Below, piece by piece: positions 26,245 through 35,411 of a DNA stretch of 64,000 nt. Within the stretch, counting starts at the first letter, position 1, and each line of letters begins with the position of its first letter. The stretch is from Orlajensenia sp037404875 (GTDB lineage: Bacteria > Actinomycetota > Actinomycetes > Actinomycetales > Microbacteriaceae). The notes below the pieces were generated by a model. It made no database searches and was not told the origin of the DNA. It worked only from the letters and a program-made list of their open reading frames with translations. The DNA lies in NCBI RefSeq assembly GCF_037404875.1, contig NZ_JBBELO010000039.1:62001-126000 (forward strand). Reading direction: 5' to 3'. Made by a program: the position numbers and the translations under genes.

Positions 26245-26676
26245 TCAGAAGAGCCCGGGGATCACCTCCTCCGTCGTGTTGGCGAACGTGGCCTCCTGCT
26301 CGGCGAGGTAGGCATCCCACGCCTCGGAGTCCCAGATCTCGATGCGGCTGCCGGCGCCGATGACGGTCAGGTCGCGGTCCAGCCCGGCGTACGCGCGCAG
26401 GTTCGCGGGGATCGTCACGCGGTTCTGCTTGTCGGGGTTCTCGGCGCTGGCACCGGAGAGGAAGACGCGCAGGTAGTCACGGGCCTGCTTGCTCGTCACG
26501 GGAGCCTGGCGGATCTTCGCGTGCAGGTCTTCGAACTCCCGGGTCGAGAAGACGTAGAGGCAGTGCTCCTGGCCACGCGTCATGACGACGCCGCCGGAGA
26601 GTTCATCGCGGAACTTGGCGGGAAGGATGAGGCGGCCCTTCTCGTCGAGCTTGGGCGCGTAGGTGCCGAGGAACAC
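26245..26676 (-). CDS. mraZ: Transcriptional regulator MraZ
   Basis: 143 residues made of two SpoVT/AbrB-type repeats: FLGTYAPKLDEKGRLILPAKFR at the N-terminus and ENPDKQNRVTIPANLRAYAGLD in the second half, each with the DxxxR signature. MraZ represses the dcw operon it heads by binding short TGG repeats in its own promoter. I chose the GTG at 26676 because every MraZ starts MFLG at this point; the open frame extends 22 codons further upstream, through the promoter, but with no family match. A GGGGGTG ribosome site lies upstream. Three TGG-type boxes are visible about 40-65 nt upstream. Confidence 0.96.
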   Translation of the reverse strand: MFLGTYAPKLDEKGRLILPAKFRDELSGGVVMTRGQEHCLYVFSTREFEDLHAKIRQAPVTSKQARDYLRVFLSGASAENPDKQNRVTIPANLRAYAGLDRDLTVIGAGSRIEIWDSEAWDAYLAEQEATFANTTEEVIPGLF

Positions 26677-26716
26677 GGGCGGCACCCCCACTCTTCCGGC
26701 CAAGGTCTCAGTGTGA

Positions 26717-26742
26717 CTCCACTTTACTCCACTTCGCACCAC
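26717..26742 (-). promoter_or_regulatory. MraZ operator: three direct TGG boxes
   Basis: On the minus strand three GTGG boxes recur with an exact 10-nt period: GTGGTG at 26742-26737, GTGGAG at 26732-26727 and GTGGAG at 26722-26717. MraZ is known to bind TGGGN-type direct repeats spaced 10 bp apart in its own promoter. These boxes lie 41-66 nt upstream of the mraZ GTG, where repression of the dcw operon would occur. Confidence 0.8.
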
Positions 26743-26874
26743 ACATGTGGGAAATGCAGACGAATCACCCGCGTTCTGGGCATACGAACCCCGAAATCAC
26801 GCGGCAGAAGCGAGGTGGAGGGAAATGGAGCGGTTCGGGCGGCCGCGCACCATTCCGGGCGTCATCCGGGCACG

Positions 26875-26905
26875 AAAAAAGGGCCGATCAGCGATCGGCC
26901 CTTTT
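26875..26905 (-). terminator. Rho-independent terminator of the DUF3040 gene
   Basis: Nine-bp stem GGGCCGATC (26881-26889) pairs with GATCGGCCC (26893-26901) around a 3-nt loop. On the minus strand it is followed by six T residues; the plus side has four. It separates the DUF3040 gene from the mraZ promoter, so the dcw operon starts cleanly after it. Being nearly symmetric it may work in both directions. Confidence 0.88.
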
Positions 26906-26939
26906 CAGGTCAGTGCAGCCAGTGGAGGGAAGGGGAGGA

Positions 26940-27320
26940 TCAGCGCCCGTCTTGCCGCTTGTCCCAGCGGTCGTTGAGACGGTCCATGAAGCCACGACGG
27001 GCGCTCGCCTTGCCCGCACCCGCCTTGCCGCTGCTCGGAAGCTCCTCGGGAGCGGGAGCGCGCTTGCTCGGCGTGATGGCCAGCAGTACGCCGGCGAGCA
27101 TCAGCACGAAGCCGCCGATGCCGATGACCAGCACGTTCAACGCCACTCCGGCGATGAGCGCGGCGACCCCGGCCACGGCGATCAGGACGCCGACGACGAT
27201 GGCGCGGTAGTTCGGCCGACCATGGCCGCCGCCGACGTGCGCCACGAAATCGGCATCGTTGTGATAGAGGCTGCGCTCCATCTCGTCGAGGAGCCGCTGC
27301 TCCTGCTCTGAAAGCGGCAT
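26940..27320 (-). CDS. DUF3040 small membrane protein
   Basis: 126 residues. The N-terminus MPLSEQEQRLLDEMERSLYHNDADF is the DUF3040 signature of actinobacteria. Two hydrophobic helices lie at about 40-62 and 65-87. The tail is basic (KRAPAPEELPSS onward to WDKRQDGR). Function unknown; the gene often lies next to mraZ in actinobacterial genomes, as here. AAGGGA is about 5 nt before the ATG, a TAGACT -10 lies about 40 nt upstream, and a strong terminator follows. Confidence 0.85.
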   Translation of the reverse strand: MPLSEQEQRLLDEMERSLYHNDADFVAHVGGGHGRPNYRAIVVGVLIAVAGVAALIAGVALNVLVIGIGGFVLMLAGVLLAITPSKRAPAPEELPSSGKAGAGKASARRGFMDRLNDRWDKRQDGR

Positions 27321-27360
27321 CTGATTCCCTTCGTCCTCGGGACCAGGCGAGTTGCTTGAA

Positions 27361-27388
27361 AGTCTAGCGTCGCCGGGATAGCTAGGCT
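27361..27388. promoter_or_regulatory. Divergent -10 elements for DUF3040 and prenyl synthase genes
   Basis: The 74-nt gap between two divergent genes holds TAGACT on the minus strand (27366-27361) for the DUF3040 gene, and TAGGCT on plus (27383-27388) for the polyprenyl synthase, exactly 6 nt before its GTG. The plus gene has no Shine-Dalgarno and is probably leaderless; the minus gene has AAGGGA. Confidence 0.5.
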
Positions 27389-27394
27389 AGGCGG

Positions 27395-28513
27395 GTGGCA
27401 GAAAGCACTCGTCTGGTCGATCTGGTGCACGCACGCGTCGACGAGTTCGTGTCAGATCGTGCCTCAATTCTCACCTCCGTGAGTACGGAACTCGACCCGC
27501 TCCTCCAGATTTCTCGGCGGTTTCTCAGCGGTGGCAAGCGCTTTCGCGCGCTGTTCTGCTACTGGGGCTGGCAGGCGGTCTCCGGCGAGCCGGAGGGGTT
27601 CGATCCCTTCGCGGATGAGGGCGGCCCCGAACACCTCGATGCCGTGGTGTCGGTGGCGGCCGCACTGGAGATCTTCCACGCCGCCGCCCTCGTCCACGAC
27701 GACATCATCGACAACTCCGACACGCGCCGCGGTGCGCCAGCGGCGCATCGCGCCTTCGAGGCGCTGCACCTCCAGGGCGGCTGGTCCGGGGATCCCGAGG
27801 GATTCGGCCGCGCCTCCGCCATCCTGCTCGGCGACCTGCTGCTCGGCTGGAGCGACGAGCTGCTCGACGAGGGCATCGCCGAACTGCCTCGCGCCGAGGC
27901 CCGCCGGGCGCGCAGCGAGTTCAATCTCATGCGCACCGAGGTCACGGCCGGCCAGTACCTCGACATCCTCGAGGAGCAGGCATGGCCGAGCCGGGCCGAG
28001 AGCGAGATGCGCTCCCGTGCCGAGACGGTCATCGTCTACAAGTCGGCGAAGTACAGCGTGCTCGCCCCGCTCGTGATCGGCGCTGCCCTCGCCGGCGGCA
28101 CGGATGCGCAACTGGCCGCCCTGCGCACGTTCGGGCTGCCGCTCGGCACGGCCTACCAGTTGCGCGACGACCTGCTCGGCGTCTTCGGCGACGAGCAGCT
28201 CACCGGAAAGCCCAGCGGCGACGACCTGCGCGAGGGCAAGCGCACGATGCTCGTCGCCATCGCGCGCGAACGCATGCAGCCGGGCCAGCGCCGACTGCTC
28301 GACGAACTGCTCGGCGACCCTGACCTCGACGCCGCCCAGGTGCGGATGCTGCAGTCCACCATCCGCGCCAGCGGCGCGGTCGACGAGGTCGAGGCGCTCA
28401 TCGCCCGTCAGGTCGTCCGTGCCATCACGGCCGTGAACGACGCCCCGCTCAGCCGGCGGGCGCGCAGCGAACTGGTCGCACTGGCCGAGACGGTCACGGC
28501 CCGTACCGCCTGA
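27395..28513 (+). CDS. Polyprenyl diphosphate synthase
   Basis: 372 residues. It condenses isopentenyl diphosphate with an allylic primer. First aspartate-rich motif HDDIIDNSDTRRG at about residues 107-119, second motif YQLRDDLLGVFGDEQLTGKPSGDD at about 252-275, and the upstream GGKRFRALFCY. The product chain length cannot be fixed reliably; the locus resembles the mycobacterial idsA2-Rv2175c-pknL neighbourhood. It is a paralogue of the crtE gene at 48516. The alternative role is quinone side-chain synthesis. The GTG start is supported by the upstream -10 hexamer. It converges with the Rv2175c-like gene, 12 nt apart. Confidence 0.92.
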   Translation: MAESTRLVDLVHARVDEFVSDRASILTSVSTELDPLLQISRRFLSGGKRFRALFCYWGWQAVSGEPEGFDPFADEGGPEHLDAVVSVAAALEIFHAAALVHDDIIDNSDTRRGAPAAHRAFEALHLQGGWSGDPEGFGRASAILLGDLLLGWSDELLDEGIAELPRAEARRARSEFNLMRTEVTAGQYLDILEEQAWPSRAESEMRSRAETVIVYKSAKYSVLAPLVIGAALAGGTDAQLAALRTFGLPLGTAYQLRDDLLGVFGDEQLTGKPSGDDLREGKRTMLVAIARERMQPGQRRLLDELLGDPDLDAAQVRMLQSTIRASGAVDEVEALIARQVVRAITAVNDAPLSRRARSELVALAETVTARTA

Positions 28514-28525
28514 TCGGGCGAGGGT

Positions 28526-28867
28526 TCAGGCGAGCGCCTGGGCGATGCGGCGCACCTCGGTCTTGCGTCCGGACCGCAGGGCGTCGATGGGCGCGACCTC
28601 GAGCGACTCCTCGGGCTCCAGCAGCCACCGCATCGCCTCGTCGTCACTGAATCCGGCATCGGCCAGCACGAAGAGGGTCCCGCGGAGCTCGTGGAGCGGC
28701 TCGTTCTCGAGAAGGAAGACCTCGGGAACCATCAGAACGCCCTCGCGCCGGATTCCCAGCAGGTGCTTGTCTTCGATGAGGCGGCGAACACGGCTCGGGC
28801 TGATGCCGAGCAGTTCGACGAGGTCGGGGATTCTCAGCCATTGGCGATCGGAGAAGGCGTCGGTCAC
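28526..28867 (-). CDS. Rv2175c-like DNA-binding protein
   Basis: 113 residues. It has a winged/ MerR-like helix-turn-helix N-terminus (LRIPDLVELLGISPSRVRRLIEDKHLLGIRREG) and a C-terminal helical part with DEAMRWLLEPEESLEVAPIDALRSGRKTEVRRIAQALA, matching the Rv2175c family. The Mycobacterium tuberculosis protein is a DNA-binding substrate of the neighbouring kinase PknL; here the PASTA kinase lies two genes away, so the same relation is likely by homology. The GTG at 28867 fits the family start, although the open frame extends upstream over 800 codons as shadow of other genes. Confidence 0.85.
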   Translation of the reverse strand: MTDAFSDRQWLRIPDLVELLGISPSRVRRLIEDKHLLGIRREGVLMVPEVFLLENEPLHELRGTLFVLADAGFSDDEAMRWLLEPEESLEVAPIDALRSGRKTEVRRIAQALA

Positions 28868-29004
28868 GGTCTCTAGAGTGCCACGTCGTCGGCCGACCAC
28901 CAACCGGGCGCCGCGGCCGGCCGGGACCGCGTCGGACAACCGCAGCCCTCGGAGGCGTCTCTGACAGACTCGGTATGTCACACCAGCCACATTGGTCGCG
29001 GAAG

Positions 29005-29033
29005 TAGACAATTGCTCACTTTTGTGACACTCT
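29005..29033 (+). promoter_or_regulatory. Candidate promoter of the LysM gene
   Basis: TAGACA (29005-29010, five of six to TTGACA) and CACTCT (29028-29033) with a 17-nt spacer. This is followed by a roughly 20-nt leader with GAGGGAG 5 nt before the ATG. The divergent gap (28868-29056, 189 nt) holds nothing else obvious. Confidence 0.5.
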
Positions 29034-29056
29034 GAGGCGCGATCGAGGGAGATCCC

Positions 29057-30115
29057 ATGACTCTCGCCCCCGCGGCCATCGTCGGCGCCATCGCCGTCAG
29101 CCTGGGCGGCTCGCACGCGACCGCCACCCCTCCCGTGCACCCGGATGCCGGGTGGCATCCGACCCAGGAACGTTCCCTCACCCCCGCTGATGCATCGCCC
29201 TCCGCCCTGCGCAGCGCGGAGGTGGCTCCGGCCGTGTACACGGTCGTCGAGGGCGATACCGTGAGCGGCATCGCCGCCCGGTATGGACTGGCGACCGATG
29301 CCGTGCTCGCCCTGAACGGCCTCGAGCGTTCGAGCCTCATCTTCCCCGGCCAGCAGCTCGCCCTCGGTGCGCCGGCCCCCGTGGCACCGGTGGCCGACAC
29401 CGCCGCCCCGCCGGCGACCCCCGCTCCGAGCGCCGGCACCCACATCGTCGTGGCCGGAGACACCCTGTGGGCGATCGCCCATTCGGCCGGAACCAGCGTG
29501 CAGGCGCTCCTGGACGCGAACGGACTCGAGCCGGGCGCCCTCATCCATCCCGGGCAGGGCATCGTGCTCGCGCCGGCCATCACCCTGGCGGCAGCCGAGG
29601 CGCCGCTCGCTCCCGCCGCACCCGCGCCCGCGCCGACGGCGCCGGCTCCGGTCGCTCCGGTTGCCCCGACCAACGGCCCCGACATTGCCGCAGCCGGGGG
29701 TATCGTCGCCCTCACCGAGGAGATGCGCCAGAACGCAGCGATCATCGTCTCCGTCGGGCGCAGCATCGGCGTCGATGATCGCGGGCTCGTCATCGCGCTC
29801 GCGGCCGCGGCCCAGGAATCGGGGCTGCGCAACCTCGACGTCGGCGACCGGGACTCCCTCGGCGTGTTCCAGCAGCGACCGAGCACCGGATGGGGCACCC
29901 CCGACGAGGTGCGCGACCCCGTGCGCGCCGCGTACGCGTTCTTCGGCGGATCGACGAATCCGAATGCCGGCCGCACGCGCGGGCTGCTCGACATCGCCGG
30001 CTGGCACGAGATGACCCTGGCGCAGGCCGCCCAGGCGGTGCAGATCTCGGCGTTCCCCGATGCCTACGCCAAGTGGGAGCTCTCGGCGAGCACTTGGCTG
30101 GCACAACTGGGCTGA
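29057..30115 (+). CDS. LysM-domain cell wall protein with lysozyme-like C-terminus
   Basis: 352 residues. A hydrophobic N-terminus (about 4-18) followed by small residues looks like an export signal, although it lacks the usual positive charges. Two LysM domains bind peptidoglycan: YTVVEGDTVSGIAARYGLATDAVLALNGL (about 61-89) and HIVVAGDTLWAIAHSAGTSVQALLDANGL (about 130-158). After an Ala/Pro linker, the C-terminal domain (about 220-350) contains AAAAQESGLRNL and SLGVFQQRPSTGWG, as in lytic-transglycosylase/lysozyme-like proteins, with the glutamate the candidate catalytic residue. It probably remodels the wall. It directly precedes the PASTA kinase that senses peptidoglycan fragments. Confidence 0.85.
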   Translation: MTLAPAAIVGAIAVSLGGSHATATPPVHPDAGWHPTQERSLTPADASPSALRSAEVAPAVYTVVEGDTVSGIAARYGLATDAVLALNGLERSSLIFPGQQLALGAPAPVAPVADTAAPPATPAPSAGTHIVVAGDTLWAIAHSAGTSVQALLDANGLEPGALIHPGQGIVLAPAITLAAAEAPLAPAAPAPAPTAPAPVAPVAPTNGPDIAAAGGIVALTEEMRQNAAIIVSVGRSIGVDDRGLVIALAAAAQESGLRNLDVGDRDSLGVFQQRPSTGWGTPDEVRDPVRAAYAFFGGSTNPNAGRTRGLLDIAGWHEMTLAQAAQAVQISAFPDAYAKWELSASTWLAQLG

Positions 30116-30190
30116 GGCGCGCTGCGTCACAGGAGCGTTCCAATGCCGGAGTTCACGGAGTTTTAGCGGAGAAGACGCCCCGGCTCTTCG

Positions 30191-30196
30191 TACAAT
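30191..30196 (+). promoter_or_regulatory. Probable leaderless -10 element of the kinase gene
   Basis: TACAAT, 6 nt before the GTG at 30203. There is no Shine-Dalgarno in front of the GTG, so the kinase mRNA is probably leaderless. Confidence 0.6.
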
Positions 30197-30202
30197 TCCG
30201 GG

Positions 30203-32101
<1,899 letters not shown>

Positions 32102-32119
32102 CCCGGTGGCACCGCACGC

Positions 32120-33499
32120 TCAGCGGGCGCTGAGTTCCTCTGCCACGAGGAATGCGAGCTCGAGCGACTGCATGTGGTTCAGCCGCGGATCGCACAGCGA
32201 CTCGTAGCGCGTGGCGAGGCTCGCCTCATCGAGCTGCTCGCTGCCGCCGAGGCACTCGGTCACGTCGTCGCCGGTCAGCTCGATGTGGATGCCGCCGGGG
32301 TGCGTCCCTGCGTCGCGGTGCGCCTCGAAGAAGCCCTTGACCTCGTCGACGACGTCATCGAAGCGGCGGGTCTTGTAGCCCGTCGGAGTGGTGAGGCCGT
32401 TGCCGTGCATCGGGTCGGTGATCCACAGCGGGCGGGCGTCGCTCGCCTTGATGGCCTCCAGCAGGGGCGGGAGCGCGCTGCGGATCTTGCCCGCTCCCAT
32501 CCGGGTGATGAAGGTGAGCCGGCCGGGCTCCCGGTCTGGGTCGAGCTTGTCGATCAGGGCGAGCATGTCATCGGCGCTCGTCGAGGGGCCGAGCTTCACG
32601 CCGATGGGGTTGCGCACCCGCGAGAGGAAGTCCACGTGCGCGCCGTCGATGTCCCGCGTGCGCTCGCCGATCCAGACGAAGTGGGCCGAGGTGTTGTAGG
32701 GGGTGCCGGTGCGTGAGTCGATGCGCGTCATCGGCCGCTCGTAGTCCATGAGCAGCCCCTCGTGGGCGGTGTAGAACTCCACCCGCTTGAGTTCGTCGAA
32801 GTCGGCTCCGGCCGCCTCCATGAACTTCACGGCGCGGTCGATCTCGCGGGCGAGCCCCTCGTAGCGCTGGTTGGCCGGGTTCTGCGCGAAGCCGCGGTTC
32901 CAGCTGTGCACCTGCCGCAGGTCGGCGAACCCGCCCTGGGTGAAGGCACGGATGAGGTTCAGCGTCGATGCCGCCGTGTGGTAGCCCTGCACGAGCCGCG
33001 CGGGGTCGGCGCGACGCGACTCCGGGGTGAAGTCGTAGCCGTTGATGATGTCGCCACGGTAGGCGGGCAGCGTGACGCCGCCCCGTGTCTCCTCGTCGCT
33101 GGAACGCGGCTTGGCGAACTGCCCGGCCATGCGGCCCATCTTCACGACGGGCATCGACGCGCCGTAGGTGAGCACGACCGCCATCTGCAGCAGGGTCTTC
33201 ACGCGGTTGCGGATCGCATCCGCCGTCGCACCGGCGAAGGTCTCGGCGCAATCCCCGCCCTGCAGCACGAAGGCCTTCCCCTGGGCGGCCGCGGCGAGCC
33301 GCTCGCGCAGGTTGTCGACCTCGCCCGCGAAGACGAGCGGCGGGAGGGTCGAGATCTGCGCAGACGCCGCCCGGGCCGCCTCGGCGTCGTACCACTGCGG
33401 CTGCTGCTTGATCGGCAGGTCACGCCAGGAGTCCAGGCCCTCGATGACCGACTCGTCGGCGACGACAACCTGTTCTGTGGGGTCTGCCACGGGGTTCAT
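32120..33499 (-). CDS. aroG: 3-deoxy-7-phosphoheptulonate synthase, class II
   Basis: 459 residues of class II DAHP synthase, the first enzyme of the shikimate pathway (phosphoenolpyruvate plus erythrose 4-phosphate). Signatures: FVLQGGDCAETF, MGRMAGQFAKPRS, LPAYRGDIINGYDFTPESR, SAHFVWIGERTR, GVKLGPSTSADDML and DPMHGNG. I chose ATG 33499 rather than an upstream in-frame start because AGGAGAAGGA lies directly before it. It converges with the PASTA kinase after 18 nt. The class II enzyme next to pknL mirrors mycobacteria and corynebacteria. Confidence 0.97.
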   Translation of the reverse strand: MNPVADPTEQVVVADESVIEGLDSWRDLPIKQQPQWYDAEAARAASAQISTLPPLVFAGEVDNLRERLAAAAQGKAFVLQGGDCAETFAGATADAIRNRVKTLLQMAVVLTYGASMPVVKMGRMAGQFAKPRSSDEETRGGVTLPAYRGDIINGYDFTPESRRADPARLVQGYHTAASTLNLIRAFTQGGFADLRQVHSWNRGFAQNPANQRYEGLAREIDRAVKFMEAAGADFDELKRVEFYTAHEGLLMDYERPMTRIDSRTGTPYNTSAHFVWIGERTRDIDGAHVDFLSRVRNPIGVKLGPSTSADDMLALIDKLDPDREPGRLTFITRMGAGKIRSALPPLLEAIKASDARPLWITDPMHGNGLTTPTGYKTRRFDDVVDEVKGFFEAHRDAGTHPGGIHIELTGDDVTECLGGSEQLDEASLATRYESLCDPRLNHMQSLELAFLVAEELSAR

Positions 33500-33567
33500 T
33501 CCTTCTCCTGGCACGGCGAGCGGATGCGCACGCGCGCGCGGGGCGCACGGGCACGGACTGCGTCAGC

Positions 33568-34257
33568 CTACCGTGAAAGGCCTGCGCGTCTTTCCTTCAC
33601 CGAACTCGCGTAGACGTCCACGTATTCCTGTCCGGAGAGCCGGTCGAGCTCGTACATGATCTCGTCGGTCACGCTGCGCAGCACGAACCGGTCGCCCTCC
33701 ATGCCCTCGAAGCGGGAGAAGTCGAGCGGGTCGCCGAAGATCATGCCCACCCGGCGCACCGAGGGAAGGCGCTTGCCGATGGGCATGACCTTCTCGGTGT
33801 CGATCATGGCGACCGGCACGATCGGCACGCCCGCCTCGAGCACCATGCGGGCCACGCCCGTGCGTCCGCGGTAGAGCCGGCCGTCGGGACTACGGGTTCC
33901 CTCGGGGTAGATGCCGAGCACCGTGCCCTCGGAGAGCACGCGCAGGCCGGTGGCGAGCGATGCCTCGCTCGCCTTGCCGCCGGAGCGGTCGATGGGCAGC
34001 TGCCCGGCCGCATTCATGAACAGCCGCGTTGCCCAGCCCTTGAGGCCGGTGCCCGTGAAGTACTCGCTCTTGGCGAGGAAGACCATGCGCCGCTTCATGA
34101 TGAGCGGCAGGAAGATCGAGTCGATGAACGAGAGGTGGTTGCTGGCCATGATGACCGCGCCGTGCTCGGGCACCTTGTCGAGGCCGACGACCCACGGGCG
34201 GAACAGGCTGAGCAGCAGTGGACCGACCACGATGTGCTTCATCACCCAATAGAACAT
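33568..34257 (-). CDS. 1-acyl-glycerol-3-phosphate acyltransferase family protein
   Basis: 229 residues of the PlsC acyltransferase fold. The catalytic motif NHLSFID (NHx4D) is at about residues 40-46, the glycerol-phosphate site YPEGTRSPDG at about 117-126, and a third block VPIVPVAMIDT follows. These enzymes make phosphatidic acid or acylate related glycerolipids at the membrane. AGGAG lies about 7 nt before the ATG. Located between aroG and a glucokinase, an order seen in other actinobacteria. The specific acyl donor cannot be told. Confidence 0.92.
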   Translation of the reverse strand: MFYWVMKHIVVGPLLLSLFRPWVVGLDKVPEHGAVIMASNHLSFIDSIFLPLIMKRRMVFLAKSEYFTGTGLKGWATRLFMNAAGQLPIDRSGGKASEASLATGLRVLSEGTVLGIYPEGTRSPDGRLYRGRTGVARMVLEAGVPIVPVAMIDTEKVMPIGKRLPSVRRVGMIFGDPLDFSRFEGMEGDRFVLRSVTDEIMYELDRLSGQEYVDVYASSVKERRAGLSR

Positions 34258-34288
34258 GTCCGCTCCTGCCGCGCCGCCGGTTGAGAGA

Positions 34289-35242
34289 CTATCGCGCGGC
34301 CGCGCGGGTGGCGCCGATGCGCGCCAGGTCGGCCGCTCCGACGACGCCGGCGTCGTTCACGAGCTCGGCGACGAGGAAGTCCGGTTCCGGGTGATAGCCG
34401 CGGGCAGGCACGTGCTCGATGAAGGCGCTGCGGATGGGCTCGAGCAGGGCCTCGCCCGCCGCCGAGACGCCGCCGCCGAACACGAAGACCTGGGGATCCA
34501 GGATCGCCGACAGGCTCGCGCTCGCCTGGCCGAGCCAGTTGCCGAGGGTGCGCAGTGCCGCCTCGGCTCCGGCATCCCCCGAGCCGATGAGGTCGCTGAT
34601 GTCGTGGCCCGTGAGCGCGCCGTTGCGCCGGCGCACGGCCGCGAGGGTCTGCCCGATGCCGCCCGCATCCGCGAGCTCGTTGGCGAAGCGCAGCAGTGCA
34701 CGGCCGGAGCCGTACATCTCGATGCAGCCGCGGGCCCCGCAGCCGCAGGGAAGGCCGTCGGGAACGACGCGCATGTGGCCGATCTCGGCGCCCGCACCGA
34801 AGCCGCCCCGCACGAGCTGGTCGCTCATGACGATCGCGCCTCCGACGCCGGTGCCGATCGTGAGGGTGACCATGTCGCTGTAGAGCCGGCCGGCTCCGAA
34901 GCGGAACTCGGCCCAGCCGGCGGCGTTGGCATCGTTGTCGATGAAGACCGGAAGGTCCAGCCGCTGCTCGAGCTTGGCCCTCAGGGGCTCGTTGCGCCAG
35001 TCGATGTTCGGCGTGTAGTAGACGACCGACTGCGACGCGTCGATGAAGCCGGGAGCGGCCACGCCGACCGCGATCGCGTCACCCCCGTCCGCGAGCGAGC
35101 GGATCATCTCGATGAGGGCGTTCTCCAGCGATTCGGAGTCCTTCGGCGTCGGCACCCGGTCCGAGCGCAGGATGGTTCCGAGCTCGTCGACCAGGGCTCC
35201 CGCGATCTTCGTTCCGCCGATGTCGATGCCGATTGCGTGCAC
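34289..35242 (-). CDS. glk: ROK family glucokinase
   Basis: 317 residues. The ROK family ATP motif GIDIGGTKIAGALVDELG opens the protein, GVAAPGFID follows, and the sugar-binding region FIDNDANAAGWAEFRFG is intact. The zinc-binding ROK signature reads CGCGARGCIEMYGSG (about 156-170), with GAEIGH supplying the His. It phosphorylates glucose with ATP. A GTG start with GGAAAGG about 9 nt upstream. Polyphosphate glucokinases are a related alternative, but the overall form fits the ATP type; the gap to fadD is 169 nt, divergent, with no clear promoter I can assign. Confidence 0.9.
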   Translation of the reverse strand: MHAIGIDIGGTKIAGALVDELGTILRSDRVPTPKDSESLENALIEMIRSLADGGDAIAVGVAAPGFIDASQSVVYYTPNIDWRNEPLRAKLEQRLDLPVFIDNDANAAGWAEFRFGAGRLYSDMVTLTIGTGVGGAIVMSDQLVRGGFGAGAEIGHMRVVPDGLPCGCGARGCIEMYGSGRALLRFANELADAGGIGQTLAAVRRRNGALTGHDISDLIGSGDAGAEAALRTLGNWLGQASASLSAILDPQVFVFGGGVSAAGEALLEPIRSAFIEHVPARGYHPEPDFLVAELVNDAGVVGAADLARIGATRAAAR

Positions 35243-35411
35243 GCTGAGAGCCTTTCCAACAGTGAGGGGCGAGCTGTGACGTCGCAGAGCTCTCGCGGCG
35301 CACCAAGTAGAGTGTAATCAACCAGTTCTGCCGGAAACGTTCCCTCCTCCCGCGTGCGCAAAGGTGAGCGCGCTGGGAGGCCCTCGCTCCCCCGGTGCCA
35401 AAGGAGATACC

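Noticed and set aside
27395..28513. Second copy of crtE as a recent duplication
   Set aside because: The two prenyl synthases share only family motifs; overall sequences differ widely, so this is an old paralogy.
28514..28525. Possible frameshift or fusion between prenyl synthase and Rv2175c-like gene
   Set aside because: The genes are convergent on opposite strands and both have normal ends.
28975..30160. GTCACA-type sites as MtrA boxes upstream of the LysM gene and kinase
   Set aside because: Single GTCACA copies occur at about 28978 and 30126, but no properly spaced direct repeat was found, so a response-regulator site cannot be supported.
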